Of a DNA stretch of 64,000 bases, positions 45,897 to 55,400 are shown piece after piece. The notes beneath the pieces were generated by a model, which saw nothing but the letters and a program-made list of their open reading frames with translations, did no database searches and was not told the origin of the DNA. Both the position numbers and the translations under genes were made by a program. Origin of the DNA: Streptomyces sp. NBC_01669 (GTDB taxonomy: Bacteria; Actinomycetota; Actinomycetes; Streptomycetales; Streptomycetaceae); NCBI RefSeq assembly GCF_026339735.1, contig NZ_JAPEQG010000001.1, forward strand, positions 7,873,001-7,937,000. Direction: 5' to 3'. Position 1 is the stretch's first letter; every line of letters begins with the position of its first letter.

Positions 45897-46268
45897 CTAC
45901 CCGATGAGGGTCTCCTTCGGGCGGACCACACAGAACTCGTTCCCCTCCGGATCGGCGAGCACGGTCCACGACTCGTTGCCGCTCTGCCCGACGTCCGCCC
46001 TGCGGGCGCCGAGTGCAAGAATGCGCTCGATCTCGGCCTCCCGATCCCCTGCGGCGGACGTCAGATCAAGATGGAGGCGGTTCTTGACAACCTTACGATC
46101 CGTCACCGGCATGAAGCAGATACCCACCGGCGCCGTCTCGTCCGGCCCGATCACCACCTCCCGCTCCCGCTCGGACAGGATCCGCCAGCGCAACACCTCA
46201 GCCCAGAACCGGGCCAGGGCGGACAGGTCGTGGGCATCGACAACGATGTGGTGCAGAGATAAGGGCAT
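45897..46268 (-). CDS. VOC-superfamily (glyoxalase-like) protein
   Basis: A 123-residue VOC protein: HHIVVDAHDLSALARFWAEV at the start, RLHLDLTSA in the middle and LADPEGNEFCVVRP at the end, which supply the usual His/Glu metal positions. Such proteins are dioxygenases, isomerases or antibiotic-binding proteins; this one cannot be assigned. ATG 46268 is used; an upstream ATG would add 11 residues. Intact despite fragmentary neighbours. Confidence 0.8.
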   Translation of the reverse strand: MPLSLHHIVVDAHDLSALARFWAEVLRWRILSEREREVVIGPDETAPVGICFMPVTDRKVVKNRLHLDLTSAAGDREAEIERILALGARRADVGQSGNESWTVLADPEGNEFCVVRPKETLIG

Positions 46269-46879
46269 GTCGGTCAGTGTGCCCCGTGATCGGCCGGACA
46301 AGTCCTAGCCGGCCTGCGGCGGCCGTTCGTCGCGCGCGGGGCGCCGCTCGGTGCGTGGTCCAGTGTGTGAGCTGTCGCCGTCCCGTCGGCCCCGGGACGC
46401 TGCTTCCACCTCACTCACAGGGGGCACGGCGAAGGCCCCGTGATCCACCTGCTCGCAGCCCGCGCGGAGCGCCGCTTCTCCGGCAAGGAACGGGCGGGGG
46501 TGCAGGCTTTCGAGGACATGTGTGAGGTGTGGCGGCCGGTGGTCGACGCGATCGCGGAGGACCTGAACGACTGAGTCCGGTCACGTCGCGCGGGAGCGGA
46601 GGCTGGCACGGCTTCGCCTTCCGAGGGTCGGGTCCTGCCGGGTGCGGAGGGCGTGCAGCGCGGGGAGGCGGGCGGGTGGGGCCGGCGTGGACCCCCGCGG
46701 GGGATCGGCTTGCGATGGCGAGCCTGTGTGCGCGACAGCCGGGCGTAGGATCACTGGAATACCTGCAGGTCGGAGGCGTCCGACGGGTTTCGCCCCGCCT
46801 GGCAGGGAATTCCTCGGAGTCCGACGGGAGTCGGCTTCGAGGGGCACGTGCGACACATGCAAGTGAAGAATGGGGTGCC
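46269..46879. other. Gap with one unidentified C-terminal fragment
   Basis: At 46440-46574 (plus) a 45-codon frame reads VIHLLAARAERRFSGKERAG, then VQAFEDMCEVWRPVVDAI and AEDLND-stop. It looks like the C-terminus of a longer protein I do not recognise. From 46575 to 46879 nothing is recognised; this part should contain the promoter of the next gene, with tagggat-like sequence near 46745. Confidence 0.4.
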
Positions 46880-48118
46880 GTGGGAAGCCACACCCGTCGT
46901 CCTGGAGAGTACGTCAGGCCAGTCGGCCGAATACTGCTCGACGACTACTGTCAGGCGTCCGGGGAGTTCTATGCCTCAGGGGCGTACTACCTTCAGGAAT
47001 CGTTGAGCAGATTCCGTGCGGGCCAGAAGGTCGAGGCCGAGCTCGTGCCCGAGCCCCACAACCCGTGGGACGCTCGGGCGGTCGCTCTTGATGTGGAAGG
47101 GCAGCGAGCCGCTTACCTGCCCGCAACCTCGGCGAAAATGTGGCACGACGTCGTGAGGGCGTGGAATTCCGCCGGTTTCGCGGTGTACATCGGCGCCGAG
47201 ATCAACCGTTGGGACGGGTATGACGAGGGGGGCCGCTTCGGCCTCACCGTGCCCAAGTGGGACTGGGAAACCCTGTTGGACCTGGCGGAGGCGGCGGAAC
47301 TGCGCGTCGCCTGGGAAGCGGCCATGGCCGACCTGACCGAGGAGCAGCGGCTGCTGCTGCGCAAGGACGGGGGCTACAGCCCCGACGAGTCCGTCCTGAA
47401 GGCGATGTGGCAGAGGCGTCCGAAGCATCCCATGTTCAGGTGGGGGGCGAAGAGCGACGGAGACCTGACCGATCGGATGCCGTTCTGGTGCGGCTACTTC
47501 GTCCGCGAGCAGATGCGGGAGGAGCGGGAGCGCGTCCGGTTTGCCCGTTCCGTCAAATCGGCCCTGCTCCGCGAGTTCAAGGGTGAGATCAAGAGGAGGC
47601 GGGAGCGGGAGCGCGAGCAGTCGCGTCTCCTGTGTCAGGAGCAGGACGAACGGGTTCTGCGGTTGCAACGCGAGGGCTTGCGTGTTTCGGACATCGCCGC
47701 CGAGGTGGGCTTGACCCACAAGCAGGCCGAAAATGCCCTGTCTCGTGCTCGTAGCGCCGCGGGAATCACATCTCGGCGGCAGGAGGACCTTCAGACCGAG
47801 CGCCGCCGTAACGCGGCCGAGGCCGTCCGTCTCAAGAGGTCCGGGATGGCAAGGGCGCAGATCGCGAGAGCCATGGGCCGGTCCGCAGACACCGTTGACG
47901 AACTGCTGAAGGACGGACTCTTCTATGAGGCGCCCGAAGTCCATCCGGAGCGGCTGAAGTTGGCGCGACGGTGTGTCGAGCTCCGGGCTGCGGGGCTGGT
48001 GAAGGAAGAGACCCTGGGGAGGCTGGGAGTCAGTCGTAAGCAGGCGCTGAGAGCCTTTCGGGACGCCTCCTTCCTTGAAGCTGAAAGGTGCGAAGAGCCC
48101 ATCGGTTCCGCGGTATGA
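46880..48118 (+). CDS. HIRAN-like domain plus three helix-turn-helix repeats, unknown function
   Basis: A 412-residue protein of no named family. Residues about 10-110 resemble a HIRAN domain, which binds DNA ends: KVEAELVPEPHNPWDARAVA, then GQRAAYLPATSAKMW. Residues 215-250 are very basic and likely helical (KGEIKRRREREREQSRLL). Three similar repeats follow near 257 (VLRLQREGLRVSDIAAEVGL), 314 (AVRLKRSGMARAQIARAMG) and 359 (CVELRAAGLVKEETLGRLG), each resembling a resolvase- or sigma-type HTH. No nuclease or helicase motif is visible. The start is uncertain: GTG 46880 fits the domain, while an ATG at 46715 would add 55 non-conserved residues. It sits among gene fragments, as accessory or defence genes often do. 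Confidence 0.7.
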   Translation: MGSHTRRPGEYVRPVGRILLDDYCQASGEFYASGAYYLQESLSRFRAGQKVEAELVPEPHNPWDARAVALDVEGQRAAYLPATSAKMWHDVVRAWNSAGFAVYIGAEINRWDGYDEGGRFGLTVPKWDWETLLDLAEAAELRVAWEAAMADLTEEQRLLLRKDGGYSPDESVLKAMWQRRPKHPMFRWGAKSDGDLTDRMPFWCGYFVREQMREERERVRFARSVKSALLREFKGEIKRRREREREQSRLLCQEQDERVLRLQREGLRVSDIAAEVGLTHKQAENALSRARSAAGITSRRQEDLQTERRRNAAEAVRLKRSGMARAQIARAMGRSADTVDELLKDGLFYEAPEVHPERLKLARRCVELRAAGLVKEETLGRLGVSRKQALRAFRDASFLEAERCEEPIGSAV

Positions 48119-48168
48119 CACGGAGGGGCGCGGGGGCCGAGGGGTATCGGGTGCCCTCCCTTCGGCCC

Positions 48169-48343
48169 CCGGCTCGCCGCCCTGGCCCGCTGGCGTACCG
48201 AGCCGACGGCGAGTGACCGCCGCTGGGCGTTTCTCAAGGCGTCGACCCGGGGCCAGGCGGTCACCGGCACGGTTGCCGGGATCACCTCCTTCCACATGAC
48301 GTTCGCCGTCATCGGTGGTTCCTGGCGGTGCTCAATAGGGTGA
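48169..48343 (+). pseudogene. S1-domain protein fragment
   Basis: One frame reads LAALARWRTEPTASDRRWAF, then LKASTRGQAVTGTVAGITSF and TFAVIGGS, stopping at 48343. This is the start of an S1 RNA-binding domain preceded by a short helix, as found in actinobacterial S1 proteins. The rest of the domain is missing, and a TPR fragment follows at once. Confidence 0.6.
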
Positions 48344-48510
48344 TCAGGACCCGGTTCGGGATTGCCCGGGTCATCGCGATGACCGGGGACGTGGCCACAG
48401 CCGTGGACCAGTTGCGCGGGGTCAGGGACGACTGTGCCCGGGTTCTCGGCGAGGAGCACCCCGACACGCTGGCCACGCAGGCGGAACTGGAGGCGCTGCT
48501 CGCTGGTTGA
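48340..48510 (+). pseudogene. Tetratricopeptide-repeat protein, C-terminal fragment
   Basis: The reading FGIARVIAMTGDVATAVDQL then RGVRDDCARVLGEEHPDTLA and TQAELEALL is the last repeat of a kinesin-light-chain-type TPR protein, common in Streptomyces as fusions to NTPases. Only about 55 codons survive. The gap from 48511 to 48744 has nothing recognisable. Confidence 0.65.
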
Positions 48511-48744
48511 CCGGACGGATGGCGGGACGACGGAACCGACCGGGTCATCGCTGCCGGGCGATGACCCACGTTGGGGGCTGCCGGCGCGCAACGTGCACCG
48601 TGATGGCTCCGCCGGCCAGGGTCCCGAGCAATGCACTCGGACGCCGCGGCGCGCTTTGGCACGACGCCGAATCACTACCGACGAGCAGCGTGACCGGTCA
48701 GGGGCGACGCGTCGTCCCTGCCGGGGCGGACGGGCACGCTCCAG

Positions 48745-49737
48745 TCACAGCCATCCGCAACGTTGCGCCTGCAGAGCCATCTGGAACCGGCTCGTCGCAC
48801 CCAGCCGGGCCATCAGGATCTGCACCCGGCGGAACAGCGTGCGGCGGCTGATTCCGATCTCCCGGGCGATGACCTCGTCGCTCGCACCGCCGGCCAGGAG
48901 CCACAGCAGGCGGCGGTCGGCGGGCAGCAGGCCGCCCGGCCGGGCGGTGCGGCCGTGGAAGGGCAGTGCGTTCTGCCATGCCTGCTCGAACAGTGCCACG
49001 AGCGCGGAGAGCAGCCCGCACGGCTGCACGACCAGCATGGTGTTGTGCACATCGGCCTCCTTGATCGACAACGACACGAGCGCGTACGCCTCGTCGATGA
49101 TCACGAGCTTGACCGGCACCGACGGCAGTACCCTGGCCTGCTCACCGGCCTCGATGCACGGTTCGATGACTGCCTCCAGCTGGCCCGGATGCTCCAACGA
49201 CTCCCGCGAGTACACGACACGCTGCGTCACACCGCGGGCGAGGGTGGCCAGCGCATCGTCGGTGGCGCCGGCGAGGGGGAAGTACGGCGGTGAGTCGAAC
49301 TGCCGGATCTGTTCGCGGGCACTGGCCCAGGCTTGGCGCATCCTGGGACCGATGGCTTCCCCGGTGACGACTTCGACGAGATCGTCGTTGTACGCGGCGA
49401 GCCGCTGCCGCCGGAACGACTCGAACGCGCCCCCGACGGTGATGCGCGACTCGTCGAGCTCGGCCGCCCGGTGCCGGCCGAGGATCTCCAGCCCTGCGGC
49501 GGGCGGAACCGGGGCCACCACATCCCCGCCCTCCACGGCGGCACTGGCCAGGCCTGCGTCGACCAGTTCGCCGTACGCCGCGGCGAGTTCCGCGCCGTCC
49601 AAAGCGGCCGCGGCCCCGATCGCGCTCAGCGGAGCGGGCGCCAGCTCCAGCAGAGCCATATAGACCCGTCCTGCCTCGTGATCGATCCCCAGAAGCCGAA
49701 GAGCCTCGCTGAGTTTTGCATTCGCCATGTGCCACAT
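48745..49737 (-). CDS. LuxR-type transcriptional regulator with TrmB-like N-terminus
   Basis: A 330-residue regulator. Residues 10-70 resemble a TrmB/MarR-like winged helix (LGIDHEAGRVYMALLELAP), and the last 65 residues are a LuxR-type HTH (LLWLLAGGASDEVIAREIGI, then SRRTLFRRVQILMARLGA). The middle resembles a phospholipase-D-like sensor region found in such Streptomyces regulators. ATG 49737 has GGGAG 9 bases upstream and is preferred to 49728. Divergent from aminopeptidase P, which it may control. Confidence 0.8.
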   Translation of the reverse strand: MWHMANAKLSEALRLLGIDHEAGRVYMALLELAPAPLSAIGAAAALDGAELAAAYGELVDAGLASAAVEGGDVVAPVPPAAGLEILGRHRAAELDESRITVGGAFESFRRQRLAAYNDDLVEVVTGEAIGPRMRQAWASAREQIRQFDSPPYFPLAGATDDALATLARGVTQRVVYSRESLEHPGQLEAVIEPCIEAGEQARVLPSVPVKLVIIDEAYALVSLSIKEADVHNTMLVVQPCGLLSALVALFEQAWQNALPFHGRTARPGGLLPADRRLLWLLAGGASDEVIAREIGISRRTLFRRVQILMARLGATSRFQMALQAQRCGWL

Positions 49738-49969
49738 TATCGACGGCTCCCGTTGGGTCCGGGCAGGCGGTTCGGATGTCCGGTGGCCGATCTGTGCCAC
49801 TGGCAGTCTTCGGCACCCGTTGGGCGCGGTGCGGGGTACCGTCCGGGAGTCGCCGACGATCGGTGGCAGCGAGCGGGCCTGGGGCTGCACCGGGACGGAG
49901 TTCGGCCTGTGCGGACGCGCCTCTCTTCCCCCCGCCCCTGAGGAACCCACCCAGAAGAAGGTGTATGAA

Positions 49970-51382
49970 GTGGCGAAACGTCGAAAGAACGGTCTCTACC
50001 AGGGGATCTCCGAGGAGCTGTCCGCCCTGATGCGGACGGGGTGGGCGGACACCGAGCGGCACGGTCTGCAGCCCAGCGAGCAGGCTCCGTACGCGGCCCG
50101 CCGGCGCGCCGCGCTCTCCGAGCGCTTTCCCGGCGAACGCCTGGTGATCCCCTCGGGGAACCTCAAGACCCGCTCGAACGATGACAGTTACCCGTTCCGG
50201 CCGTACACGGGCTATGTGCACATGACCGGGGACCAGGCCCGTGACGGCGCTCTCGTGCTCGAACCCCGCGCGGACGGTGGCCACGACGCGTACTGCTACC
50301 AGCTGCCACGGGACAGCAGGGACAACGACGACTTCTGGACAGGCGCGACGGCAGAGCTGTGGATGGGCCGGCGCCGTTCCCTCACCGAGTCGGAGCGCGT
50401 GCTCGGACTGCCCTGCCGAGACGTTCGCACGGCCGCCCGTGACCTGGCCGCTGCCTCCGGCGCACCGACGCGGATCGTCCGTGGTCACGACCCGTCCCTT
50501 GAGGCCGCTGTCACCACTGATGAAGAGCGTGACGCCGCGCTGGAGGAGGCGCTCAGCGATCTCCGCCTCGTGAAGGACGAGTGGGAGACGGCCGAGATCC
50601 GCAAGGCTGTGGACTCCACCGTGCGCGGATTCACCGACGTCATCGGGGAGCTTTCCCGGGCGATGGCGTCGTCCGAGCGGTGGATCGAGGGAACCTTCTT
50701 CCGCCGGGCACGTCTCGAGGGCAACGCCGTCGGCTACGGCTCGATCTGTGCCGCGGGCGAGCATGCCACGATCATGCACTGGACGGACAACGACGGTCCG
50801 GTGCGCCCGGGCGATCTGCTCCTGCTCGACGCGGGTGTGGAGACGCACTCCCTCTACACTGCCGACATCACCCGCACGCTTCCGATCAACGGAACCTTCA
50901 CGCCACTGCAGCGCGAGATCTACGACGCGGTGTACGAGGCCCAGGAGGCCGGCATGGCGGCGGTCAAGCCGGGTGCCCGGTACCGCGACTTCCACGAGGC
51001 GTCGCAACGCTACCTGGCGGCGCGGTTGGTCGAGTGGGGCTTCATCGACGGCCCCGTCGACCGCGCGTACGAACTCGGCCTGCAGCGCCGCTTCACCATG
51101 GCCGGAACCGGCCACATGCTCGGTCTGGACGTCCATGACTGCGCGAAGGCCCGCAACGAGGAGTATGTCGACGGCGTGTTGGAGCCGGGCATGGTGCTCA
51201 CCGTCGAGCCAGGCCTGTACTTCCAGGCGGACGATCTGACCGTGCCCGAGGAATGGCGCGGCATCGGCGTCCGGATCGAGGACGACCTGCTCGTCACCGA
51301 CGGCGGGCACGAGAACCTGTCGGCCGGCCTGCCGCGCGCCGCGGACGAAGTCGAGGTGTGGATGGCCCGGTTCGCGGGCTGA
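49970..51382 (+). CDS. pepP: Aminopeptidase P family (Xaa-Pro aminopeptidase)
   Basis: A 470-residue metallopeptidase that removes N-terminal residues preceding Pro. The five metal ligands are in place: Asp in LLLLDAG near 287, Asp in ADITRT near 298, His in GTGHMLGLDVHD near 381, Glu in VEPGLY near 412 and Glu in RIEDDLLV near 437. An N-terminal creatinase-like domain fills the first 200 residues. GTG 49970, with AGAAGG before it, is preferred; GTG 49961 is possible. Cytoplasmic. A second X-Pro-specific hydrolase in the window is the secreted one at 26.8 kb. Confidence 0.92.
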   Translation: MAKRRKNGLYQGISEELSALMRTGWADTERHGLQPSEQAPYAARRRAALSERFPGERLVIPSGNLKTRSNDDSYPFRPYTGYVHMTGDQARDGALVLEPRADGGHDAYCYQLPRDSRDNDDFWTGATAELWMGRRRSLTESERVLGLPCRDVRTAARDLAAASGAPTRIVRGHDPSLEAAVTTDEERDAALEEALSDLRLVKDEWETAEIRKAVDSTVRGFTDVIGELSRAMASSERWIEGTFFRRARLEGNAVGYGSICAAGEHATIMHWTDNDGPVRPGDLLLLDAGVETHSLYTADITRTLPINGTFTPLQREIYDAVYEAQEAGMAAVKPGARYRDFHEASQRYLAARLVEWGFIDGPVDRAYELGLQRRFTMAGTGHMLGLDVHDCAKARNEEYVDGVLEPGMVLTVEPGLYFQADDLTVPEEWRGIGVRIEDDLLVTDGGHENLSAGLPRAADEVEVWMARFAG

Positions 51383-52464
51383 GCGGGTCGTCGACGTGGC
51401 GGTTCGCGCTTCCCGTGACCTGAGCCGTCCAGTCGAGTCCGAGGCCGGTCAGGTGCGGGAGCTTGTGCTCGGTCTCGTGTCGTGGCGCCCTGGTCCTGGC
51501 CGGGGCGCAGGAACACTCCGGCGTCGACTCACCACAGAGAGCCACTCCCGTGCAGACCTCGGCCCCGGCTCCGAACAGCAGAGGGAACGCGCCCGGGCGA
51601 GGTCATCCAGCAGCAGGCCGAGGGCGGCACAGGCAGACGGGGGCATGCCTCCGCTCACGAATGTCCCCAACAGCGACCGTCGTGTCCGGTTGAGCTTCCT
51701 GGGTGACTTCAGCTGCGAGGGTGCAGGCGCAGTTGTCGCCGGTCGCTGCCCGCCGCCGCACTGGTTACGGCTTCGGCGTGGGAGGCCAGCGTTGGGTCGC
51801 CGAAGCCGTCATCGCCCTGCTGGACGGGTTCCGCTGCTTTCGCTTCGACCGGGAAATCCGGTCGGGGGGCGATCGTGACGTCCTCGTCGTCCTGGATGCC
51901 GGCTACGACGCTCCGCGCATGACCCGTCCCATCTCCTTCGCGGCCCGCCGGTGGAGGTTCTTGGGAGGGGCTGGACGGGGCGCCCGGGCAGGTCACCGCA
52001 CCGACCGCTACGAGCCCGCGCAGACGATGGCGTGGGACCGTATCCCCCCAGGCTCACCCACCGCTCGGCCCGGATCGTCCACGGCCGCAACTCCCCGTCA
52101 TCGAGGACACGTTGATCCGCCTGCAGTTCGACCGTCTGTCCGGCGAGGACCTTGACCGGCGCCGGCAGGCATTCCTGTGCGGATTCGACCTGGAACGCGT
52201 TCCGCATGGTCAAGCAGACGCTCGGCCGGAACCACCCGGAGATCCGTCCCACAGGCGGCAGGTCGCTGGACGTGGCTGATCAGCACCGTGTACACCGAGC
52301 CGTGGTTTGCCCGACCGCTCAATGAAGACCTTCGTGAACCTGCCGATGAGCGACCGGCCGGTGACGATTCGACCCGAGCCGCACTTGTACGGGTGTAGAC
52401 AGGGCATCAGTCACGAGGGCGCCCGTCGGGCGCGCACGTCGCGAACGTCAGGAAGGGACTGTGC
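51383..52464. other. Gap holding a YjbQ tail copy and transposase debris
   Basis: At about 51655-51710 (plus) the codons read NVPNSDRRVRLSFLGD, matching the last 15 residues of UPF0047 proteins but with no preceding domain. Decayed transposase sequence fills 51770-52400. The first 270 bp show nothing recognisable. The last 60 bp should hold the pyruvate carboxylase promoter and ribosome-binding site. Confidence 0.5.
51770..52400 (+). pseudogene. DDE transposase remnant, multiply frameshifted
   Basis: Joining frames gives AEAVIALLDGFRCFRFDR, then DVLVVLDAGYDAPRM, AWDRIPPRLTHRSAR, PVIEDTLIRLQFDRLSGEDL, RRQAFLCGFDLERV, VKQTLGRNHPEIR and WTWLISTVYTEPWFARPLNE. The order matches DDE transposases common in Streptomyces, with catalytic Asp in VVLDAGYDAP. 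At least three frameshifts and deletions inactivate it. No terminal inverted repeats were found. Confidence 0.7.
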
Positions 52465-55400
52465 ATGTTCCGGAAGGTACTTGTCGCGAACCGTGGTGAG
52501 ATCGCCGTCCGCGCGTTCCGGGCCGCTTACGAACTGGGCGCCGGAACGGCGGCGGTTTTTCCGTACGAGGACCGCGGCTCGCTGCATCGTCTCAAGGCCG
52601 ACGAGGCCTACGAGATCGGCCGGAGAGGGCACCCGGTGCGCGCCTACCTGTCGGTCGAGGAGATCGTGGGCGCGGCGCGCAGGGCCGGGGCGGACGCCGT
52701 GTACCCCGGGTACGGCTTCCTGTCCGAGAACCCGGATCTGGCCCGGGCCTGCGAGGACGCCGGGATCACGTTCATCGGTCCCAGTGTCGGGGTGCTGGAA
52801 CTCACCGGCAACAAGGCGCGCGCGGTCGCGGCGGCCCGTGCGGCGGGTGTGCCGGTCCTGGGATCGTCGCAGCCGTCGACCGACGTGGACGAGCTGGCGG
52901 TGGCCGCGGAGGAGATCGGCTTCCCGTTGTTCGTCAAGGCGGTTGCCGGAGGCGGCGGGCGCGGAATGCGGCGAGTGGACGACCCCGCGCACCTGCGCGA
53001 GGCCATCGAGGCGGCCTCCCGCGAGGCCGAGTCCGCCTTCGGCGACGCCACGGTGTTCCTGGAGAAGGCCGTCGTCGACCCCCGCCACATCGAGGTGCAG
53101 ATTCTCGCCGACGGACACGGCGACGTCATCCACCTGTTCGAGCGGGACTGCTCGGTACAGCGGCGCCATCAGAAGGTCGTCGAACTGGCCCCGGCGCCCA
53201 ACCTCGACCCCGCGATCCGGGACCGCATCTGCGCCGACGCGGTCGCCTTCGCGCACAGCATCGGCTACCGCAACGCCGGCACCGTCGAGTTCCTGCTCGA
53301 CCGGGAAGGCAACCACGTCTTCATCGAGATGAACCCGCGCATCCAGGTCGAGCACACGGTGACCGAGGAGGTCACCGACGTCGACCTGGTCCAGGCGCAA
53401 CTGCGCATCGCCGCCGGCGAGACCCTGGCCGACCTCGGTCTCGCGCAGGACAGGATCTCCCTGCGGGGTGCCGCACTGCAGTGCCGGATCACCAGCGAGG
53501 ACCCGGCCAACGGGTTCCGGCCGGACACCGGCACCATCAGCGCGTACCGCTCGCCGGGCGGCTCAGGCATCCGGCTGGACGGCGGCACCGCCTTCGTCGG
53601 CTCGGAGATCAGCGCCCACTTCGACTCCATGCTGGTGAAACTGACGTGCCGGGGCCACGACTTCGCCACCGCGGTGCGACGCGCCCGGCGCGCGGTGGCC
53701 GAGTTCCGCATCCGCGGCGTGGCCACCAACATTCCGTTCCTGCAGGCGGTCCTCGACGACCCGGACTTCCAGGAGGGCCGGGTCACCACGTCGTTCATCG
53801 AGGAGCGCCCGCAGCTGCTGACCTCGCGCCACTCCGCCGACCGTGGCACCCGCCTGCTCACCTACCTCGCCGACGTCACGGTCAACAAGCCGCACGGCGA
53901 GCGCCCGCACCTGATCGACCCCACGACCAAACTGCCGGGCATCGCGAACGGCGTACCGCCCGCCGGGTCGAAGCAGCAGTTGACCGAGCTGGGGCCGGAG
54001 GGCTTCGCACGGTGGCTGCGGGCGTCACCCGCGGTGGCCGTCACCGACACGACCTTCCGGGACGCCCACCAGTCCCTGCTGGCCACCCGGGTGCGGACGA
54101 AGGACCTGCTGGCCGTCGCTCCGGCCGTGGCCCGGACTCTGCCGCAGCTGCTGTCGCTGGAGTGCTGGGGCGGCGCCACCTACGACGTGGCCCTGCGCTT
54201 CCTGGCCGAGGACCCATGGGACCGCCTCGCCCGTCTGCGTGAGGCGGTGCCCAACATCTGCCTGCAGATGCTGCTGCGTGGCCGCAACACGGTCGGCTAC
54301 ACCCCATACCCCACGGAGGTCACCACCGCCTTCGTCGAGGAGGCCACCCGGACCGGCGTCGACATCTTCCGCATCTTCGACGCTCTCAACGACGTCGGCC
54401 GGATGCGGCCGGCGATCGACGCCGTACGCGAGACCGGAGCGGCCGTCGCCGAGGTGGCCCTGTGCTACACCTCGGACCTGTCCGACCCGGCAGAGAAGCT
54501 CTACACCCTCGACTACTACCTCCGGCTCGCCGAGCAGATCGTCGAGGCCGGCGCGCACGTCCTGGCGATCAAGGACATGGCGGGGCTGCTCCGGGCACCC
54601 GCCGCCGCGAAGCTGGTGACCGCGCTGCGCAGGGAGTTCGAGCTACCCGTCCACCTCCACACCCACGACACGGCCGGCGGTCAGCTGGCCACCTACCTGG
54701 CCGCGATCAATGCGGGCGCCGACGCCGTGGACGGAGCGGTGGCCTCGATGGCGGGCACCACCTCGCAGCCCTCGCTGTCGGCGATCGTCGCGGCCACCGA
54801 CCACTCCGAGCGGCCGACCGGGCTGAGTCTGCGGGCGGTCGGCGACCTCGAACCGTACTGGGAGATCGTGCGCAGGATCTACGCGCCGTTCGAGGCCGGC
54901 CCGGCCTCGCCCACCGGGCGCGTGTACGACCACGGGATCCCTGGCGGTCAGCTGTCCAACCTGCGTGTCCAGGCGCGGGAGTTGGGCCTCGGCGACCGGT
55001 TCGAGGAGATCGAGGCGATGTACGCCGCGGCCGACCGCATGCTCGGCCGCCTGGTCAAGGTCACACCGTCGTCCAAAGTGGTCGGCGACCTCGCCCTGCA
55101 CCTCGTGGGCGCGGGCGTCCCACCCGAGCGGTTCGCCGCCGAGCCCGGCGCGTACGACATTCCGGACTCCGTGATCGGGTTCCTGCGCGGCGAGTTGGGC
55201 GACCCGCCCGGCGGCTGGCCGGAGCCGTTCCGCAGCAAGGCCCTCAAGGGCCGTGCCGCCCCCAGGCCGGTCGCCGAACTGTCCGCCGAGGACCACGACG
55301 GACTGGAGAAGGACCGGCGGGCCACCCTCAACCGGCTGCTGTTCCCCGGGCCGGCGAAGGAGTTCGAGGCGCATCGCGACGCCTACGGCGACACCGGAGT

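Noticed and set aside
49142..51310. 722-codon minus-strand open frame opposite pepP
   Set aside because: All five metal ligands of aminopeptidase P are read on the plus strand; the minus frame has no recognisable domain.
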